Shown here in pieces: positions 8,393 through 17,270 of a stretch of 64,000 nt of DNA. The position numbers and the translations under genes are program-made. The notes under the pieces were generated by a model, which searched no databases, was not told the DNA's origin, and worked only from the letters and a program-made list of their open reading frames with translations. The stretch covers positions 744,001-808,000 of the forward strand of contig NZ_JACHGW010000002.1 in NCBI RefSeq assembly GCF_014202505.1, given 5' to 3'. Every line of letters starts with the position of its first letter. The first letter of the stretch is position 1. Source of the DNA: Armatimonas rosea. GTDB lineage: Bacteria; Armatimonadota; Armatimonadia; Armatimonadales; Armatimonadaceae.

Positions 8393-8556
8393 ACTAAAAA
8401 GGAGAGAACGATCGCCGTGATGCCCGCGAGGCACCCCAGGCAGGTCTTGTCCACATCCCCGATCTTGGCAGCCAGTGGGGGGAAGTAGTCCCGGTCCGCG
8501 CGGGCCGGAAGCTCTTCGGGGCTCGGGACTCTCTCCTCCTCACTGGTGTTGCTCAT
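8341..8556 (-). CDS. Small single-span membrane protein
   Basis: 71 residues: an acidic, Pro-rich N-terminal half (MSNTSEEERVPSPEELPAR) and one hydrophobic helix near the C-terminus (ITAIVLSFLVWGLVWYL). A Cys pair (TCLGCLAG) sits just before the span. There is no recognisable family. It starts seven bases after ilvC ends and runs into the SanA/YdcF-like gene, so it is a real member of the operon by position. Function unknown. Confidence 0.6.
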   Translation of the reverse strand: MSNTSEEERVPSPEELPARADRDYFPPLAAKIGDVDKTCLGCLAGITAIVLSFLVWGLVWYLRTPEVQQRH

Positions 8557-8562
8557 GGTCTC

Positions 8563-9678
<1,116 letters not shown>

Positions 9679-9936
9679 TTAAGTCGTTTCCGCTTCCTCA
9701 ATGGCATCTTCAAGCCGTCGTGCGTTTCCACCTGTGAGGACCGGAGTGCGAGGGAGTAGAGGGGCAGGGACAGGCGCGTCGGGTTCCTCACCTTCGTTCT
9801 CGTTGGTCTCGTTGTCTTCGTCGCTGCCCCGTTTTGGGCGCACGAGGTTTAGCTTGCGTTCTAGTTCCTCCAGCTCACGCTGGGCGGCATCGTTGAGTTT
9901 TTGTAGCTTCTCTAGTGAGACATCCTCTGGGTCCAT
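9679..9936 (-). CDS. Small acidic protein with coiled-coil start
   Basis: 85 residues. Residues 5-32 form an amphipathic heptad-like helix (LEKLQKLNDAAQRELEELER), followed by a highly acidic stretch rich in Glu, Asp and Asn, and a Pro-rich linker. There is no known domain, signal peptide or membrane span. It begins four bases after the preceding operon gene stops (9941) and lies before ilvC. Function unknown. Codon use and tight packing support a real gene. Confidence 0.5.
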   Translation of the reverse strand: MDPEDVSLEKLQKLNDAAQRELEELERKLNLVRPKRGSDEDNETNENEGEEPDAPVPAPLLPRTPVLTGGNARRLEDAIEEAETT

Positions 9937-9940
9937 GGGG

Positions 9941-10585
9941 CTATGCTTCCTTAACCAAGCTGTCTAGGTACGCGGCGCGGGCTTCGTCGGTGTCGAAGAG
10001 GAGCGCGGTCTGGCCGTTTTCGTCGGTGACGATCAGGCAGAAGCGCCAGTCGGCATCGTGGGCGTAGAGCAGGCGTGTGTCGTTTGGGTAGACAGGGCGG
10101 ATGTCCCAGTAGATCTCGTTGAGGAGGCCGGGGGGGACGGGGAGCTCGGTGGGGGCCATCTCTCCGGGTTCGCCCAACTCACCCACCTCTCTTCCCCCGG
10201 GCGCTCGTTCCTCGCTGGGAAGAAAGGCTGGCATCTCCTCGCTGGGCTGCCCCTCTTCCCGCGACGAAGGAGCAACAGGGGAAGAGGGGGTGGCCGAGGG
10301 ACGAGGCCGGGGGAGATGGCTCACCCGCTCTGCTGGCTTAGCCAGAAGTGGCAGCTCTTCGTAGAGCTCGGTGAGGAAGGCACTATCGGGCGTGGCGGTG
10401 TCGCCCAGAAGGGAATGAATCTGCTGTGACGAGACGGCATCGAGCAGGCGCAGCAGGCGGGTCAGCTCCGCCAGCAGCGCCTCTTGCTCGTCGGTCAGGA
10501 CAGGCGTCTCCATCGTCAGGCGGCGCAGCTCCGCGAGCTTGCCAGCCACCTCGTGACAGAGAACATCGAACTCCGGGTAGTGCAT
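9941..10585 (-). CDS. Hypothetical protein in the ilv operon
   Basis: 214 residues. The N-terminal 75 residues are helical and Leu-rich (EVAGKLAELRRLTMETPVL and LAELTRLLRLLDAVSS). Residues about 85-145 are a Pro/Ser/Glu-rich, probably disordered linker. The last 55 residues (LLNEIYWDIRPVYPND, CLIVTDENGQTALLFDTDEA) look like a small mixed alpha/beta module. It lies between ilvN and the 85-residue gene on the same strand. I do not recognise it. A regulatory or accessory role in the operon would be a guess. Confidence 0.5.
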   Translation of the reverse strand: MHYPEFDVLCHEVAGKLAELRRLTMETPVLTDEQEALLAELTRLLRLLDAVSSQQIHSLLGDTATPDSAFLTELYEELPLLAKPAERVSHLPRPRPSATPSSPVAPSSREEGQPSEEMPAFLPSEERAPGGREVGELGEPGEMAPTELPVPPGLLNEIYWDIRPVYPNDTRLLYAHDADWRFCLIVTDENGQTALLFDTDEARAAYLDSLVKEA

Positions 10586-10605
10586 GGTCGTAGAAAATTA
10601 ACGTC

Positions 10606-11100
10606 CTAGACAGTTCGGGCGCCGCGCATCAGGGCGATCCGGCCCGTGCGGACCAGCTCGCGGATGCCGTAGCTCTCCATCAGTTTTTCAAACGCGTCGA
10701 TCTTCTCCGCGCCACCGGTCACCTCCACCACGAACGCCTTGTCGGTGGTGTCGATGATCTTACCGCCAAAGACCTGCGTAACCAGCTGGATCAGCTCCAT
10801 CTGGCGCTCCTGGGTGACGGTCACTTTAATCAGCGCCAGCTCGCGCTCCAGCATCGGGGTGTTGACATAGTCGTAGACCTTGAGGACATCGACGAGCTTG
10901 TGGAGCTGCTTGGTGATCTGCTCTAGGATATCCGAGTCGCCGCCCACCACGAGGGTCATCCGGCTCACATTGGGGTCGTCGGTGATCGAGACCGTGAGGC
11001 TCTCGATGTTGTAGCCACGGCGGGCAAAGAGGCCGGAGACGCGGGCGAGGACGCCGGGGCGGTTCTCCACCAGAACGGTGATCGTATGTGTTTCTGTCAT
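10606..11100 (-). CDS. ilvN: Acetolactate synthase small (regulatory) subunit
   Basis: 164 residues, standard length for IlvN/IlvH. The N-terminal ACT domain reads HTITVLVENRPGVLARVSGL, then FARRGYNIESLTVSITDDP. The second half (LALIKVTVTQERQMELIQLV, ESYGIRELVRTGRIALMRG) is the conserved C-terminal module. It binds valine-type feedback ligands and activates the catalytic subunit IlvB. Its ATG (11098-11100) overlaps the TGA of the upstream MBL-fold gene in an ATGA arrangement, so translation is probably coupled to that unrelated gene. Confidence 0.95.
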   Translation of the reverse strand: MTETHTITVLVENRPGVLARVSGLFARRGYNIESLTVSITDDPNVSRMTLVVGGDSDILEQITKQLHKLVDVLKVYDYVNTPMLERELALIKVTVTQERQMELIQLVTQVFGGKIIDTTDKAFVVEVTGGAEKIDAFEKLMESYGIRELVRTGRIALMRGARTV

Positions 11101-11948
11101 GAGTTTTGTTTGTTCTTCAAAAGAAAATAGGCGCTGGTGGCCAAGGCTCCCAGCACGAGCGCCTTGGTGAGGCGCTTGGTGGGGTCCGGCGGGATCGGGG
11201 CGACAATCGGGTTGCCGTCGCTTGCCTGACGCACGGGGTCACCGACATAGCGGCCGGCGCGTGCAATGGCAAACCACTCGGTGCGCTCTGCCAGCTCTCC
11301 CGGCGCTAGCTCGGTGAGCGGCTCGCCGTGGCCGAAGTAGAGCGTCTGGGGCTCCAGGGCGAGAATGCGCTCCAGGCTCTTGCGCACAGCGAACCAGTCG
11401 GTGGTGAAGGGCGGCGGCGGCCAGCTCAGCCCCTTGCGAGGGAGCCACTTATCCACCTTCAGGTTCATCAGGGCATCCCCGGCAATCAGCGTGCGGCTTG
11501 ACTCCTGCCAGAAGCCGACCTGTCCCAGCGTATGGCCGGGGAGGGGGATCGGCTCCCAGCCTTGAGGCCCCTCAGTGAGGGGCAGAATATAGGGACGCAG
11601 ATCCCGGCCGTGGGTGCTCGCAAAGTGCGAGGCCAGCGAGAGCCAGCCGCCGCAGGAGCTCGGGTCGGCGGGGGGATAGTCGCACTGGCCCGTGAGGAAG
11701 GGGAGCTCCGCTTCGTGGGCGAAGACCGGGACGCTCCAGTAGGCCGCCAGCGCCGCCGCACTGCCCGCATGGTCGTAGTGTCCGTGCGTGAGGTAGATAC
11801 CGGTCGGAGCCGTGTTGCCGTAGCGCCGCCGTGCCTCTCGAACAATCGCCGAGAAGTGCCACGGGAGCCCGGTATCGACCAGCGCCCAGCCCTCCCCGGG
11901 CTCGTCCGTGTCCAGAAAATAGACATTGACAACGCCCAGGGAGAGCAT
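11097..11948 (-). CDS. MBL-fold metallo-hydrolase
   Basis: 283 residues from ATG 11946-11948. The metallo-beta-lactamase signature THGHYDHAG (HxHxDH) follows WALVDTGLPW. Later ligands are visible in IPLPGHTLGQVGFW (His), LIAGDALM (Asp) and LYFGHGEPL (His), so both metal sites look intact. The C-terminus carries a hydrophobic segment (LTKALVLGALATSAYFLLK) before a short basic tail, suggesting membrane attachment. The open frame extends to 12110, but that part is antisense-like sequence of element G and the ilvB end. ATG 11957 is an alternative. It separates ilvB from ilvN, an unusual position. Substrate unknown. Confidence 0.82.
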   Translation of the reverse strand: MLSLGVVNVYFLDTDEPGEGWALVDTGLPWHFSAIVREARRRYGNTAPTGIYLTHGHYDHAGSAAALAAYWSVPVFAHEAELPFLTGQCDYPPADPSSCGGWLSLASHFASTHGRDLRPYILPLTEGPQGWEPIPLPGHTLGQVGFWQESSRTLIAGDALMNLKVDKWLPRKGLSWPPPPFTTDWFAVRKSLERILALEPQTLYFGHGEPLTELAPGELAERTEWFAIARAGRYVGDPVRQASDGNPIVAPIPPDPTKRLTKALVLGALATSAYFLLKNKQNS

Positions 11949-11949
11949 C

Positions 11950-12028
11950 CCCCCCATCCCCCGTCTAACGGGGGGGATACAAGGAAGAAGTTCCTCATTG
12001 TCCCCCCGCCCGGCGGGGGTTAGGGGGG
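11950..12028. repeat. Palindromic intergenic element G
   Basis: GC-rich gap between ilvB and the MBL gene with two strong hairpins. 11958-11964 and 11968-11974 form a perfect 7-base stem with a 3-base loop. 12003-12019 is a CCCCCG/CGGGGG hairpin. On the minus strand it opens with CCCCCCTAACCCCC, which resembles the plus-strand strings at 45792 and 61634. Inside an operon it may stabilise or attenuate rather than stop the message. Confidence 0.7.
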
Positions 12029-12033
12029 TGGAT

Positions 12034-13833
12034 TTACCGCGCGACATCCACGACCTCATCGGGATCGGGGACCCGGGTGTCCTTGGGCTTGGGCTCGAAG
12101 TGGCAGACACTGGGCGGGGCGAGCTCGGGCTCGGGCTTGCGCACCATCATCTCGTTGATGGTCTGCCCCGACGGAATCATCGGGAAGACATTGCTCTCCT
12201 TGGCGACGCGGATATCCATCACCACGGGGCCATCGTGCTCCATGGCGCGCCGCAGGGTGGCTTCCAGCTCCTCGGGCTTGTCGCAGATCAGGCCCAGAAT
12301 CCCGTAGGCCTCGGCCAGCTTCACGAAGTCCGGTGCCTGCTCTAAGTTCACCGACGAGTAGTGCTTCTGCCAGAACATCTCCTGCCACTGGCGCACCATG
12401 CCCAGGAACTGGTTGTTGAGGATCATGACCTTGACGGGCAGCTTGTAGATACTGGCGACCATCAGCTCCTGGATACACATCTGGATCGAGCCATCACCCG
12501 AGATACACCAGACCGGCTCCTTGCCCTGCGACGCAAACGAGGCACCGATCGCGGCTGGCAGGCCAAAGCCCATGGTTCCCAGCCCGCCCGAGGTAATAAA
12601 CTGCCGGGGCTTGCGGGTGCCGAAGTGCTGCGCAGCCCACATCTGGTGCTGGCCCACATCGGTGACCACGGTGACATTGTGGTCGGTCAGGCGCGCCAGC
12701 TCGCGGATGGCGAACTCGGCGTGGATGATGCCGTCCTCCGTGCCATCGGGCGCTTCCAGCGGGAACTCCGCCTTCCACTTGCCGATCTCATCGTGCCACT
12801 CGGAGAAGTCGTTGGCATCCTTGACCAGCTTCAGCAGCTCGGTCAGGGCGGCCTTACAGTCCCCGACAATCGCGGCATCGGCGCGGCGGACCTTGTTGAT
12901 CTCACCGGGGTCGATATCCATGTGGATGACCTTGGCCTCGGGAGCAAACGCGCTCACCTTCCCCGTCACACGGTCGTCGAAGCGCGCCCCCACCGAGATC
13001 AGGAGGTCGCAGTTGTGGACCGCGTAGTTGGCGTAGGCGGTTCCGTGCATCCCCAGCATCCCCAGCGAGAGAGGGCTGTCCTCGGGGAAGGTTCCCAGGC
13101 CGTGGAGGGTCGTGGTGACCGGGATATTGGTGCGCCGTGTCAGCTCCAGCAGCTCCGCGTGTGCGCCGGCTGCCTTGGCACCGCCTCCGACATAGAGCAC
13201 GGGCTTCTTGGCCTCGGCGATCAGCTCGGCGGCGCGCTTGATGGAGAGGGGATGGACCTTGAAGTCGGACTTGAAGGAGCGGATGCTCACCTGCTGAGCC
13301 TCGTCCGGGTCGTACTCGATCACGGCGCGAAACACATCGACCGGAATATCGACCAGCACGGGGCCGGGGCGGCCGGAGCGGGCGATATGAAAGGCCTCGT
13401 GCATGATGCGCGGAAGCTCGTTGGCGTCCTTGACCAGCCAGTTGTGCTTGGTGACCGGCATGGTGATCCCGGTGATATCAGCTTCCTGGAAGGCGTCCTT
13501 GCCGATCACCTCAGTGCGCACCTGGCCCGTGATGGCGACCAGCGGGATCGAGTCCATCATGGCATCGCAGAGGGGGGTGACCAGGTTGGTGGCACCGGGG
13601 CCACTCGTTCCCAGGCAGACTCCCACCTTGCCGGTTGCGTGGGCGTAGCCCTCGGCCATGTGCCCGCCACCCTGCTCGTGGCGCACCAGGACATGGTGCA
13701 GGAAGTCGCAGTGGTAGAGCTCGTCGTAAAAGGGAATCACCGCGCCGCCGGGGTAGCCGAACATGATCTCGACCCCCTCACGCCGCATACACTCCAGAAC
13801 CGCCTTCGCGCCGGTTGATTTGATCTTTGCCAT
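12034..13833 (-). CDS. ilvB: Acetolactate synthase large (catalytic) subunit
   Basis: 599 residues. A thiamine-diphosphate enzyme that joins two pyruvates, or pyruvate and 2-ketobutyrate, at the entry to branched-chain amino-acid synthesis. The catalytic glutamate is Glu53 in VRHEQGGGHMAEGYA. The cofactor motif GDGS ... LNNQFLGMV lies near residues 455-485, and the central FAD-binding domain is present. The start is ATG 13831-13833, the family start, with AAAGGAC eight bases upstream. The frame stays open to 14028, but that stretch is the T-box leader. It is the first gene of the operon and directly controlled by the leader. The C-terminus (after about 570) is a Pro/Glu-rich extension. Confidence 0.96.
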   Translation of the reverse strand: MAKIKSTGAKAVLECMRREGVEIMFGYPGGAVIPFYDELYHCDFLHHVLVRHEQGGGHMAEGYAHATGKVGVCLGTSGPGATNLVTPLCDAMMDSIPLVAITGQVRTEVIGKDAFQEADITGITMPVTKHNWLVKDANELPRIMHEAFHIARSGRPGPVLVDIPVDVFRAVIEYDPDEAQQVSIRSFKSDFKVHPLSIKRAAELIAEAKKPVLYVGGGAKAAGAHAELLELTRRTNIPVTTTLHGLGTFPEDSPLSLGMLGMHGTAYANYAVHNCDLLISVGARFDDRVTGKVSAFAPEAKVIHMDIDPGEINKVRRADAAIVGDCKAALTELLKLVKDANDFSEWHDEIGKWKAEFPLEAPDGTEDGIIHAEFAIRELARLTDHNVTVVTDVGQHQMWAAQHFGTRKPRQFITSGGLGTMGFGLPAAIGASFASQGKEPVWCISGDGSIQMCIQELMVASIYKLPVKVMILNNQFLGMVRQWQEMFWQKHYSSVNLEQAPDFVKLAEAYGILGLICDKPEELEATLRRAMEHDGPVVMDIRVAKESNVFPMIPSGQTINEMMVRKPEPELAPPSVCHFEPKPKDTRVPDPDEVVDVAR

Positions 13834-13869
13834 CTTAAAAGTCCTTTCCGCAAACTTCACGGACGGAGG

Positions 13870-13924
13870 CAAAAAACAAAAATGCCCCTCGTCCCGTCGT
13901 GCTGTTTTGATCGGGACGAGAGGC
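13870..13924 (-). terminator. T-box controlled intrinsic terminator
   Basis: Minus-strand stem of about 13 pairs: 13912-13924 pairs with 13884-13896 around a loop that includes TCAAAACAGC. It is followed by ATTTTTGTTTTTT. It lies about 36 bases ahead of the ilvB start and just downstream of the T-box sequence, where the leader's terminator is expected. Confidence 0.88.
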
Positions 13925-14240
13925 GCTGCCAGACGCTTGCCTGGACGACGCTCCCGCGGTACCACCCGAATTGTCGCTCCGCCCCCCTGGCCCCCACAAG
14001 TAGGGGAGTGTCGGAAGGAAACGACCACTCGCTGCGCTGTCTCGGGCGCACCCGGAGGGACTACTCACGGCTCTTCGTCAAAATCGCCGCTTCACCACCT
14101 CAGCTCAGAGGGGAGTTCGCTGCAAAGCTTGGGAGCTTTGCGTCACGTTCGTCTACAGCGTCGCACCAACCCGCTGCTCTCTGAAAGTCCGAAACGTGCC
14201 TACTGGCCTCGTCATCGCTACTACAATTTCTGATTGTCGG
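13870..14240 (-). promoter_or_regulatory. T-box riboswitch, probable leucine specifier, upstream of ilvB
   Basis: The minus-strand leader contains the nearly invariant T-box sequence GGGTGGTACCGCGG at 13954-13967, which pairs with the NCCA end of uncharged tRNA. Upstream lie the Stem I hallmarks AGAGAG and GGTTGGTGCGA (about 14160-14180) and the specifier-loop context GCGAACTCCCC. The triplet after GAA is CTC at 14113-14115, a leucine codon, the same as in the well-known ilv-leu leader of Bacillus. Uncharged tRNA-Leu would favour the antiterminator and allow readthrough into the nine-gene operon ending in leuA. The specifier assignment is inference from sequence context, since I could not fold the RNA. 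Confidence 0.92.
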
Positions 14241-14245
14241 TGTGA

Positions 14246-14273
14246 AGTCTATCACGACGAAGGGGCTCAAGCA
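14246..14273 (-). promoter_or_regulatory. Probable promoter of the ilv-leu T-box leader
   Basis: TTGCTT (14268-14273) and TAGACT (14246-14251) with 17 bases between them on the minus strand, just upstream of the T-box Stem I. It overlaps back-to-back with the plus-strand promoter of the helical-repeat gene at 14290. Confidence 0.5.
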
Positions 14274-14275
14274 AG

Positions 14276-14281
14276 TATAAT
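14276..14281 (+). promoter_or_regulatory. Probable -10 element, leaderless start of first array gene
   Basis: A perfect TATAAT hexamer eight bases before ATG 14290. No ribosome-binding site is possible in the gap TTGCACGT. Confidence 0.65.
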
Positions 14282-14289
14282 TTGCACGT

Positions 14290-15414
14290 ATGGACTCCAC
14301 GTCGCTCCTCACTCAGCTAAGCCACCCCGACTATAACGAGCGTCGGCGCGCCGAAGATGCACTGGTCGCGCTGGGCGAGAGTGCCGTCCTGTCCCTGATC
14401 GACGTGGTCGAGACCCGGCTCTTTGTCCCCGCTCTCCGCGCCGCAAGCGCCCTCTCTCGGCTCGGGGACACGCGTGGCACGCTCCCTGTCGCGCGCCTGC
14501 TCCTCGACCAGGTCGGGAGTGCGCGACAGGACATTATCTTACTCCTTGCCCAGTGGAAGGTTGCGGGGGGAGGAGACGATCCCGTCGCCCGTGAGCTGAT
14601 CTCCCTGGCGCGAGACTGCACCGAGGCGCAGAGCGCACAGACACTAGGGGGAGCGGTCTCGTATGGCCTCTCCGCCCTTGTCTCGCAGGAGCTGCTGGAG
14701 GGGAAGCTTCTCCAAGCGATCCGCAAGCACTCGGTCGGCTGGACACGTCGGGCCCAGGTCGTCGGGACGGGGAGCTTCCGTAACCTGCGTGAGCTCTCCC
14801 CGCTGATCCAAGCACTCCGCTCGCCACAGCACGAGCAGCGCAACACGGCGACCGCACGGCTGATCGAGCTCGGGAGCGAGGCGGTCCCTGTGCTCCTCGA
14901 AGCCCTGTCCCACGACTCCCCGCTGGTGCGCTTTCGTGCCGCCGAGGCTCTGGGAAAGATCGGCGATCCCCGTGCGGTGGAGCCCTTGCTAAAGCTGGCC
15001 TCTGTGCTCTCCCTTGACTTTGATGTCCAGCAGGCGGCGACCGAGGCACTGCGAAATCTCGCCCGAAAGCGGATGCAGACACCGGAGCCCGACGATGTCC
15101 CCGCCCTGATCCTTCTCGTAAGGCACCTGCGCTTCTCCCACCCCGATGCCGCCGACGATGCCGCCGTCGCGCTCACCACTCTGGCGCGCAGGCATCCGTC
15201 GCCCGCACTACGCGGGGCGCTCAAGTGGCTCCGGTCGTTTGGGCTCGCGCTTACTCCGACATTTAAAGAGGCACACAGAGCGATCGAAGAGGCGACAAAG
15301 CAGTGGAAAGACCTCCCGCTGACCGCCACGGCTCCCGAAAAAGAAGAGAACCTACCGCTCCCCGCAACCGAGGAGGTGCTACCGGGTCAGAGGGAGGGAG
15401 AAGAGCAACAATGA
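14290..15414 (+). CDS. HEAT-repeat protein, array member 1, with paired LP-x-P tail
   Basis: 374 residues built of HEAT-type helix pairs. The clearest is SEAVPVLLEALSHDSPLVRF followed by RAAEALGKIGDPRAVEPLLK, the classic PBS-lyase/HEAT sequence. Earlier units include DYNERRRAEDALVALGESAV and LRAASALSRLGDTRGTLPVA. Near the C-terminus come HPSPALRGALKWL and then the tail WKDLPLTATAPEKEENLPLP, two LP motifs 13 residues apart. No signal peptide is present, so it is cytoplasmic. HEAT folds bind proteins; the partner is unknown. It heads a five-gene run (next start overlaps its stop as ATGA) and has its own TATAAT. Confidence 0.82.
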   Translation: MDSTSLLTQLSHPDYNERRRAEDALVALGESAVLSLIDVVETRLFVPALRAASALSRLGDTRGTLPVARLLLDQVGSARQDIILLLAQWKVAGGGDDPVARELISLARDCTEAQSAQTLGGAVSYGLSALVSQELLEGKLLQAIRKHSVGWTRRAQVVGTGSFRNLRELSPLIQALRSPQHEQRNTATARLIELGSEAVPVLLEALSHDSPLVRFRAAEALGKIGDPRAVEPLLKLASVLSLDFDVQQAATEALRNLARKRMQTPEPDDVPALILLVRHLRFSHPDAADDAAVALTTLARRHPSPALRGALKWLRSFGLALTPTFKEAHRAIEEATKQWKDLPLTATAPEKEENLPLPATEEVLPGQREGEEQQ

Positions 15415-15971
15415 CAGAGCTGGAACAAGGGCTGGCGTGGCTGGATACCGACGATCACCTCATCCGGAGGCAGGGGCTGGAGCTGCTACGAAAGCTCGGC
15501 GACGATGCGATCCCGCCGCTGATCGACCTGGCGTGCTCCTACAAAGTGGTCGCGCGGATGCGTGCGATCGAGGCCCTAGGGGAGCTGGGCGACCCCGATG
15601 CCTTCTGGCCGCTGGCCAACCTGGGGCATGAGCTCCTGCTGACACGGCGCAAGGCGATGCAGGCGATTGTGGCGCACGTCGCTGAGGCACCCACCCGAGA
15701 AGACGCCGCTTGGCTGATTGGGATTATCAAGACCTTCCGCCGTGACCCGCAAGGCCAAGAACTTGTCCAAGCCGCCGTGCAGGGCGCCTTGAGCCTCGCC
15801 CGCCGCGACCCCTGCCCCGAGCTCGCACCGCTCCTGCCGCTCCTCACCGACGAGCTAGAGGACCTGCGCCACGAGCTCCAGCGGCACCTCGCCGCCTACA
15901 AAGACCTCCCCCGGATCGCCGACTCCCCGGAGAAGCGTAGTGCTGACCTCCCCCGTCCCGCAAGCCGATAG
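15411..15971 (+). CDS. HEAT-like protein, array member 2
   Basis: 186 residues. HEAT-type units: LIRRQGLELLRKLGDDAIPP and MRAIEALGELGDPDAFWPLA. The C-terminal block DPCPELAPLLPLL precedes the tail YKDLPRIADSPEKRSADLPR (LP motifs 14 apart, ending LPRPA). Its ATG overlaps the stop of member 1 (ATGA), with GGGAGGGAG upstream. It is closely similar in its first 80 residues to member 5 (17267), with a shared VARMRA(I/M)EALG and FWPLA segment, so the two are probably duplicates. Function unknown. Confidence 0.78.
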   Translation: MTELEQGLAWLDTDDHLIRRQGLELLRKLGDDAIPPLIDLACSYKVVARMRAIEALGELGDPDAFWPLANLGHELLLTRRKAMQAIVAHVAEAPTREDAAWLIGIIKTFRRDPQGQELVQAAVQGALSLARRDPCPELAPLLPLLTDELEDLRHELQRHLAAYKDLPRIADSPEKRSADLPRPASR

Positions 15972-15981
15972 AACAGAAACG

Positions 15982-16632
15982 ATGGAAACAGAAGCTAAGA
16001 CAACGCAAGAGCTGATTGAGCAGCTCCAGAGCCACCAGTACGGCGCACGTTTTGTTGCCCTGGGAAGGCTGATCGAGCTCGGGGAGTCCGCGATTCCCTT
16101 GCTCACCGAGGCCCTCTACCACCCCGATAAGGCCCTGCGGATTCGTGTTGCCTGCGCGCTCGCAGGGATTGGCGCGACCGATGCCAGTGTCGTTCTGCCG
16201 ATAGCCGATCTCTGGGAGGAGCTGCCCGCTGATAGTGTCCTTGGAGAGGCATTCCTGGTCGTGGTGCGTGAGCTGGCCGCCGGTGTCCGACCCGAGCATA
16301 TCCCGGTACTGACACGGCTCCTAGATTGTTACAAAAAGACCCCTCTGTCGAGCTCATCCGCACCCGCGACGGTGCCTGTAGGGCTGCAAGTGACCACGAT
16401 GGCAGCCGGAGCGCTGGAGACTCTCGCCAAGCGCACGCCCACCCGTGAGCTTCTCACCCCACTTGCGCATCTGCCAAAAGGCGGCTTTTTTTCCTCGGGC
16501 CCCGCTGTCTTGACGCATGCCCACAAAGTGCTGGATGAGGCCACCAAGCAATGGCAGTTCGATCCCCACCGCCGTGATCTGCCCGTTCCGGCGGAGAAGT
16601 CCGAAAAGACAGAGGCAAGTGAGACAAAATGA
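15982..16632 (+). CDS. HEAT-like protein, array member 3, with reduced tail
   Basis: 216 residues. It opens ELIEQLQSHQYGARFVALGR, then LIELGESAIPLLTEALYHPD and a CALAGIGATD segment, a HEAT pair. TPTRELLTPLAHL is the counterpart of the P-x-P-E-L-R block. The tail differs from its neighbours: the first LP motif is replaced by WQFDPHRRD and only one LPVPA remains. It shares the plan of member 4 (16629; both have LVEAG/LIELG, CALAGIG and CYKKT), so it is probably a tandem duplicate. It starts 10 bases after member 2 ends. Confidence 0.76.
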   Translation: METEAKTTQELIEQLQSHQYGARFVALGRLIELGESAIPLLTEALYHPDKALRIRVACALAGIGATDASVVLPIADLWEELPADSVLGEAFLVVVRELAAGVRPEHIPVLTRLLDCYKKTPLSSSSAPATVPVGLQVTTMAAGALETLAKRTPTRELLTPLAHLPKGGFFSSGPAVLTHAHKVLDEATKQWQFDPHRRDLPVPAEKSEKTEASETK

Positions 16633-17270
16633 GTATCCCAACGGAAACATCCGCGCTGATCGCCCAGCTGACAAGCCCTGATTATGGGGTGCGCCTGATC
16701 GCGCTGGGCAAGCTGGTCGAGGCTGGTGAGGCAGCCGTGCCTGCGCTGCTGGAGGCGCTCAGACGCCCGGACCCTCTTCTGAAAGCCTGCGCGGCCTGTG
16801 CGCTGGCGGGGATCGGGACGCCACGTGCCGCCCTCCCGCTGGTTGCTCTCTGGGAGGCCGATCCCTTCGATCCCTCCGCCATTGAGGCCCTCTCCGAGTT
16901 TGCCGGGAAGCTGGCACGCGCGCCACAGACCGAAGACATTCCCGCGCTAATGGAGCTCTTGCCCTGCTACAAAAAGACCAGTGAGACAAAAAACGGAGTC
17001 AGTGGGCGGGTGGTGGGCCAGGAGATCTCGGTGCTCGCGGCGGAGGGGCTGAGCAAGCTCGCACGCACCGCACCCTCACCGCAGCTCCGCGCCGCGTTGC
17101 CCCTGCTTAAGCGCGATATCTGGCACAGTAGCCCCGATGAGTTTGGCGAGGCGCGCGAGTGGATCGAGGATGCCACCCATAAGTGGAAAGACCTGCCGGT
17201 GACTGCCTTTGCGCCCCAGCCCAAGGCCAGTGAGCTTCCGCTCCCCGCCGAGAAGCCCGAGCGCCCATGA
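16629..17270 (+). CDS. HEAT-like protein, array member 4
   Basis: 213 residues. HEAT pair near the start: DYGVRLIALGKLVEAGEAAV then LLEALRRPDPLLKACAACAL and AGIGTPRAALPL. Middle segment LLPCYKKTSETKNGVSG matches a similar insert in member 3. The C-terminal module is TAPSPQLRAALPLLKRD, then HKWKDLPVTAFAPQPKASEL ending LPLPAEK, LP motifs 14 apart. Its ATG overlaps the previous stop. Strongly basic/helical, no export signal. Role unknown. Confidence 0.78.
   Translation: MSIPTETSALIAQLTSPDYGVRLIALGKLVEAGEAAVPALLEALRRPDPLLKACAACALAGIGTPRAALPLVALWEADPFDPSAIEALSEFAGKLARAPQTEDIPALMELLPCYKKTSETKNGVSGRVVGQEISVLAAEGLSKLARTAPSPQLRAALPLLKRDIWHSSPDEFGEAREWIEDATHKWKDLPVTAFAPQPKASELPLPAEKPERP

Noticed and set aside
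11949-12110. N-terminal extension of the MBL hydrolase
   Set aside because: It would be encoded by palindromic element G and the end of ilvB in another frame, so I used the internal ATG.
12361-13818. Long open frame (485 codons) on the plus strand
   Set aside because: It is antisense to ilvB, which is certain by homology. Long antisense frames are expected in GC-rich codon bias and the translation has no family signature.
13834-14028. N-terminal extension of ilvB
   Set aside because: This stretch is the T-box antiterminator and terminator region. The family start and ribosome-binding site are at 13833.
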